From the NCBI GenBank assembly GCA_903932155.1, contig CAIZFH010000196.1, positions 1 through 64,000 of the forward strand: DNA of 64,000 nucleotides. Direction: 5' to 3'. How positions within the stretch are numbered: the stretch's first letter is position 1; each line of letters opens with the position of its first letter. This DNA comes from an uncultured Granulicella sp. Lineage in GTDB: Bacteria; Acidobacteriota; Terriglobia; Terriglobales; Acidobacteriaceae. Shown here piece after piece: positions 60,495-64,000 of this stretch. The translations under genes were made by a program, and so were the position numbers. Under the pieces are notes generated by a model that did no database searches, was not told where the DNA came from, and saw only the letters and a program-made list of their open reading frames with translations.

Positions 60495-62146
60495 GCTTGG
60501 GGTGTGGCGGCAGGCAGCAACCGCTCTGTGAACTCATGCTCAAAATGACGAATGGCGGACAGCGTCGGATTGGGTGCAGTCTGGCCCAGTGCGCAGAGCG
60601 ATGCCTTTTGCATCGCCTTGGCCACCTTGCGGATGGTGCGGATGTCCTCCGCTGTTCCTGTGCCATCCACAATCTTGCTCAACAGATGCAGCATCTGTGT
60701 TCCGCCAATCCGGCAGGGAGCACACTTGCCGCACGATTCATCGACGCAGAAGTCCAGGTAGAACTGGGCCAGCTCCACCACGCTGTCGTTCTCGTCGATC
60801 ACGATCATGCCGCCGGAGCCCATCATCGAGCCAAGCTGCTGCAGGTTTTCATAGCTCACAGGCGTATCGAACTGGTACTCCGGAATCATACCGCCCGAGG
60901 GTCCGCCGGTCTGGATGGCCTTGATCTTCAGGCCGCTGTCCGTGCCGCCGCCGATCTTTTCGATCACATCACGCAGCGTCATGCCCATCGGAACCTCGAC
61001 CAGGCCGTTGTTCTTGCTCTTGCCGGTCAGCGCAAACAACTTGGTCCCTTTGGATTTTTCCGTGCCCCGCGAGCTGAACCACTTCGCCCCCTTCAGCAGG
61101 ATGATAGGTACATTGGCCAGCGTTTCTACATTGTTAATGCAACTGGGCTGGTCCCACAGTCCCTTGACCGCGGGAAATGGCGGGCGTGGACGCGGCGTGC
61201 CGCGCTTGCCTTCGATGGATGCGATCAGGGCCGTCTCTTCGCCGCACACAAACGCTCCTGCGCCCAGGCGAATTTCAAAGTCGAAGCCCCATCCAGAATC
61301 CAGCACGTTCTTACCCACCAGTCCGGCTGCGCGTGCCTGGCGCAGCGCCTTCTCAACCCGCTCCACTGCCAGCGGATACTCGGCGCGAATATAGAAGACG
61401 CCGTGGGTCGCGTTCATGGCGCGGGCCGCAATCAACATGCCCTCAATCACTGCATGAGGATCGCCTTCCAGCACCGATCCGTCCATAAATGCTCCGGGGT
61501 CGCCCTCGTCGCCGTTGCAGATGACGTATTTGATCTCCGATGACACCTTGCGCGTCAGATCCCACTTCAAGCCGGTCGGGAATCCAGCGCCGCCGCGGCC
61601 GCGCAGGCCGCTGGCCAGCATCTCCTGGCATATCTCCTCGGCGCTCATCTTCAGAGCCTTGCGCAGCGCCTTGTAGCCGTCGCGTGCAATATAGTCGTCC
61701 AGCTTCTCCGGATCCATCTTGCCGTTGTTCTCCAACACAGAGAACACCTGCATAGCGAAGAACGGATCGTTCAGGTCCAGGGAATGTCGTGCCAGGTCGC
61801 CGCCCGGCTTCTCGATCTTCTTGCCCTCCAGCACGGGAACCACTACCTGTTCCACCACGGTCGCAGCCATCTCCGGCTTGATCTCGGAGAACAAGATGTC
61901 TTTCTGCGTCTTCGTGGTCATGCGTACCAGGGGTCCCTTGCTGCACAGTCCCATGCATCCACTGCCGTTCACCTGCACCTTGCCTTCGAGCTGTCTGGCC
62001 TTGATCTCCGCCTTCAGCCCGGCGATCACACCCAGGGCCTCGGACGATTGACAACCTCTGCTCGAGCACGTGAACAGGCGAACATCGAACGCTTGCTGCT
62101 TGGCAAGTTCCGCGGCTGCTTTTATTTCAAGTTCTTCAGGTTTCAT
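60491..62146 (-). CDS. hydB: Hydrogenase NADH/FMN subunit HydB (NuoF-like), short form
   Basis: 551 aa. Thioredoxin-like [2Fe-2S] domain at the N-terminus (LFTCSSRGCQSSEAL, then NGSGCMGLCSKGPLV), then the NuoF core with NADH/FMN site GLRGRGGAGFPTGLKW, GAGAFVCGEETALIASIEG and the [4Fe-4S] motif DESCGKCAPCRIGGTQ. It ends shortly after the last cluster ligand region (LCALGQTAPNPTLSAIRHF). The C-terminal double [4Fe-4S] ferredoxin domain of Thermotoga HydB and Desulfovibrio HndC is absent. Supplies NAD(H) coupling; true electron bifurcation with ferredoxin needs testing. 51 bp after hydC. Confidence 0.95.
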   Translation of the reverse strand: MKPEELEIKAAAELAKQQAFDVRLFTCSSRGCQSSEALGVIAGLKAEIKARQLEGKVQVNGSGCMGLCSKGPLVRMTTKTQKDILFSEIKPEMAATVVEQVVVPVLEGKKIEKPGGDLARHSLDLNDPFFAMQVFSVLENNGKMDPEKLDDYIARDGYKALRKALKMSAEEICQEMLASGLRGRGGAGFPTGLKWDLTRKVSSEIKYVICNGDEGDPGAFMDGSVLEGDPHAVIEGMLIAARAMNATHGVFYIRAEYPLAVERVEKALRQARAAGLVGKNVLDSGWGFDFEIRLGAGAFVCGEETALIASIEGKRGTPRPRPPFPAVKGLWDQPSCINNVETLANVPIILLKGAKWFSSRGTEKSKGTKLFALTGKSKNNGLVEVPMGMTLRDVIEKIGGGTDSGLKIKAIQTGGPSGGMIPEYQFDTPVSYENLQQLGSMMGSGGMIVIDENDSVVELAQFYLDFCVDESCGKCAPCRIGGTQMLHLLSKIVDGTGTAEDIRTIRKVAKAMQKASLCALGQTAPNPTLSAIRHFEHEFTERLLPAATPQA

Positions 62147-62197
62147 ATTCGTCCTGTACTTCGGTTAATTCGTTTGCATAGCTCCCGCGCGCGGGAA

Positions 62198-62755
62198 TTA
62201 ATCGACGAGCTCTTCCTGATCGGCTTCTGCCATTGGCTTGTCGATCTGGATGCGCTCAATTACATGGCGGCTGTCATCGGTCTTCAACTTGGCATACACC
62301 TTGCCGTTCACTGAGACCAGGGGAGCCAGGCCGCAGCATCCCAGGCAGCGAACCGCTTGCAGGTGGTACTCCTTGTCTGGTGTGCTCTGGCCCTCATGGA
62401 CCTGCAATTCCTTCTCCATCCCAGCCAGCAATTCGGCCGATCCCTTGATATGGCACGCAGTGCCCAGGCACACCGAGATGACGTATTTGCCCGGTGCTTC
62501 CAGCTTGAAATAGTTGTAGAAGGTAACCACTTCATAGATGCGAGCCAGGGGTACGCCCATTTGCCGTCCCAGCTTCATCGCAGACTCGCGCGGCACATAA
62601 CCGACCCGGCTCTGCAGGTCGTGCAGCGCCATAATCAGGCTGCCCCGCTTCATCTTCCATTTATTTGCTATCAGGGTGATCTCGTCTTTGGGTTCTGCCG
62701 CGGGCTTGGGGGCCACTATCTTCACGGAGGTTGCAACATCGATTGGTGTGCTCAT
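62198..62755 (-). CDS. hydC: Hydrogenase subunit HydC (NuoE-like)
   Basis: 185 aa from ATG 62755 (GAGGA 5 nt upstream; the frame opens at 62827). Thioredoxin-fold [2Fe-2S] protein of the NuoE/HndA family: WKMKRGSLIMALHDLQSRVG, YVPRESAMKLGRQMGVPLAR, then cysteines in VCLGTACHIKGS and VRCLGCCGLAPLVSVNGKVY. First gene of the hydCBA unit; it delivers electrons between HydB and HydA. Confidence 0.95.
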   Translation of the reverse strand: MSTPIDVATSVKIVAPKPAAEPKDEITLIANKWKMKRGSLIMALHDLQSRVGYVPRESAMKLGRQMGVPLARIYEVVTFYNYFKLEAPGKYVISVCLGTACHIKGSAELLAGMEKELQVHEGQSTPDKEYHLQAVRCLGCCGLAPLVSVNGKVYAKLKTDDSRHVIERIQIDKPMAEADQEELVD

Positions 62756-63111
62756 CGTTCCTCGTCCGCCGCGCGTTCCTGGCCTTGCGCCCCAGGGGAG
62801 GCCGCACCGACGCGGCAAACCTGTCATACCGCGTCAACAATCGAGGGTTAGAGAGTCGTTTAACAACTCGTTCCCACGATGTTTCATCCGCGATTGCAGG
62901 CGCCACCCCTGTTAGGAAACAGCAAGCGACTGCGAAATACTTTATTCACCACACAGGTGTGTGTATGTGATGGCCGCCACATACCCTATTTAAAATTGTG
63001 TGTTAGTGATAGTGCGGAAACACTCGATTTGCTGCGTCTTCTCTTGTTTCATAGAGATACTGCCCAAAGACGCCCGATTATCGGCCCTCGATCAACTCCC
63101 GCAGGATGCTC
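62756..63111. other. 356-bp intergenic region upstream of hydC
   Basis: No gene found. Likely carries the hydCBA promoter on the minus strand. A CACAC-AG-GTGTG palindrome at 62957-62968 and an AT-rich patch (CCTATTTAAAATTGTGTGTT, about 62984-63003) stand out as possible regulatory sites. No clear FNR or Rex consensus was recognised. Confidence 0.5.
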
Positions 63112-64000
63112 TCAATGCGCCCCGTTTCCAGCCATCGCGCGATATCCGGCCAGTGCCACCGGAAACGGCCCCAGAGCCCGCGCGAAGATGCCCAGGCTGT
63201 ACGCAATTGTTAATCCATAGTTTGTGATAGGTACCCCCGCATGCCGGCATTGCAGAATTCGGCTCAGCATCTGCCGCCTGTTCCACATGCACGCCCCGCA
63301 ATGTACCACCAGCTTGTAACTGGCCAGGTCCTGCGGGAAATCGCGCCCCTGCACCGTCTCAAAATTCAGCTTCACACCGCTGTACTGCGTCAGCCAGCGC
63401 GGAATCTTTACCCGCCCAATATCCTCGCCAATGGGATGGTGGCTGCACGCCTCCGCAATCAGAACACGGTCGCCGCTGCGCAGCCGCTCAATGGCCAGCG
63501 TCCCTTCCACCTGTGCCGTCAGGTCGCCTTTGAAGCGCGCCATCAGGATCGAAAAACTGGTCAGCGGAACATCCAGCGGAGTGTCCGCCGCAACCTTCAG
63601 GAACGCCTGCGAATCCGTCACTACCAGCTTCGGCGGTGTCTTCAGCCGGTCGAGCGCACTCCTCAGCTCACGCTCCTTCACCACCATGCAAAGGGCATCG
63701 CTGTCCAATAAGTCGCGAATGGCCTGCACCTGGGGCAGGATCAGCCTTCCCTTGGGAGCCTCTTTGTCGATCGGCACCACCAGCACCGCCAACTCACCCG
63801 GTCCAACCAGATCGCCCACAATCGCCGGCGAATCGATAAAGTCAGCCGGCGCCAGCTCTAACAGAGCCTCGCGCAGCTCCAGCAGTCCCAGCCCCTTCAG
63901 CGCCGAGGCCAGTACCACGCGACGTTTGCTTGCGCGCAGACGTGCCACCAGCTCCGCATCCGGAGCAAATTTGTCTGTCTTATTAATCACCACCACAACC
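63112..64000 (-). CDS. hydF: [FeFe]-hydrogenase maturation GTPase HydF (3' part, continues past window)
   Basis: Partial; the start lies beyond the right edge. The visible 296 residues begin in the GTPase domain at VVVINKTDKF (NKxD, G4 motif) and SALKGLGLLELREAL (G5), then the dimerisation domain, and end with the cluster-binding domain: IAEACSHHPIGEDIGR and VVHCGACMWNRRQMLSRI, whose cysteines and His bind the [4Fe-4S] on which the 2Fe precursor is carried to HydA. This confirms that the cell can assemble an H-cluster; hydE and hydG are expected nearby outside the window. Confidence 0.95.
   Translation of the reverse strand, partial: VVVVINKTDKFAPDAELVARLRASKRRVVLASALKGLGLLELREALLELAPADFIDSPAIVGDLVGPGELAVLVVPIDKEAPKGRLILPQVQAIRDLLDSDALCMVVKERELRSALDRLKTPPKLVVTDSQAFLKVAADTPLDVPLTSFSILMARFKGDLTAQVEGTLAIERLRSGDRVLIAEACSHHPIGEDIGRVKIPRWLTQYSGVKLNFETVQGRDFPQDLASYKLVVHCGACMWNRRQMLSRILQCRHAGVPITNYGLTIAYSLGIFARALGPFPVALAGYRAMAGNGAH

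Noticed and set aside
62756-63111. FNR or Rex operator for the hydrogenase operon
   Set aside because: Only partial half-sites (TTGTG, GATCAA) were found; not enough to call.

Overview
The window looks like chromosome of an acidobacterium, most likely class Terriglobia (subdivision 1). This is inferred from protein style and gene content, not from a marker search. The cell is Gram-negative: apolipoprotein N-acyltransferase, TolC, outer-membrane barrel. Genes are dense and fairly GC-rich, many starts are GTG/TTG, and intergenic DNA is rich in REP-like palindromes. No rRNA, tRNA or CRISPR array was seen.

Layout. 150-8752: lnt, then leftward E2 acyltransferase, lipB (which makes the lipoyl cofactor E2 carries), thrS, a 48-codon membrane protein with its own terminator, and a crcB/DUF190/DUF190 operon. 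8872-16694: an MFS exporter, a 63-aa membrane protein, and a tightly coupled leftward operon of acyl-CoA dehydrogenase, ETF:quinone oxidoreductase with fused ferredoxin, etfB and etfA. 16922-29521: a Rel-type (p)ppGpp enzyme, a polytopic membrane protein, ridA, msrB, rpmB, mreB, ald, an NtrY/NtrX-like two-component pair and a duplicated YdeI-type protein. 29642-37651: a complete CecR/YbhGFSR-like drug-efflux operon plus TolC, with a perfect operator palindrome over its promoter and a terminator at its end. 37611-40851: a small ORF, cytochrome c, a beta-barrel protein and class I fumarase.

40852-50258 is an accessory stretch built around polA. It holds a REP-associated tyrosine transposase with three tandem ~87-bp REP units, many dispersed REP-like palindromes, two DUF4160/DUF2442 modules, an RHH/ParE toxin-antitoxin pair, orphan membrane proteins, and a 122-bp duplicate of the 3' end of polA. 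One REP-like palindrome also sits in frame inside folP.

50259-58282 returns to core functions: purU, folP, rmuC, acpP-fabF, an eight-haem cytochrome c with a YIP1 membrane protein, and a TPR lipoprotein. 58710-64000 holds hydA, hydB, hydC and the 3' part of hydF, a trimeric NAD-linked [FeFe]-hydrogenase and its maturase. With the multihaem cytochrome this suggests fermentative or anaerobic capacity. The most interesting regions are the REP-driven remodelling around polA/folP, the acyl-CoA dehydrogenase/ETF operon with a cysteine-rich tail and an altered EtfA, and the hydrogenase with a shortened HydB.
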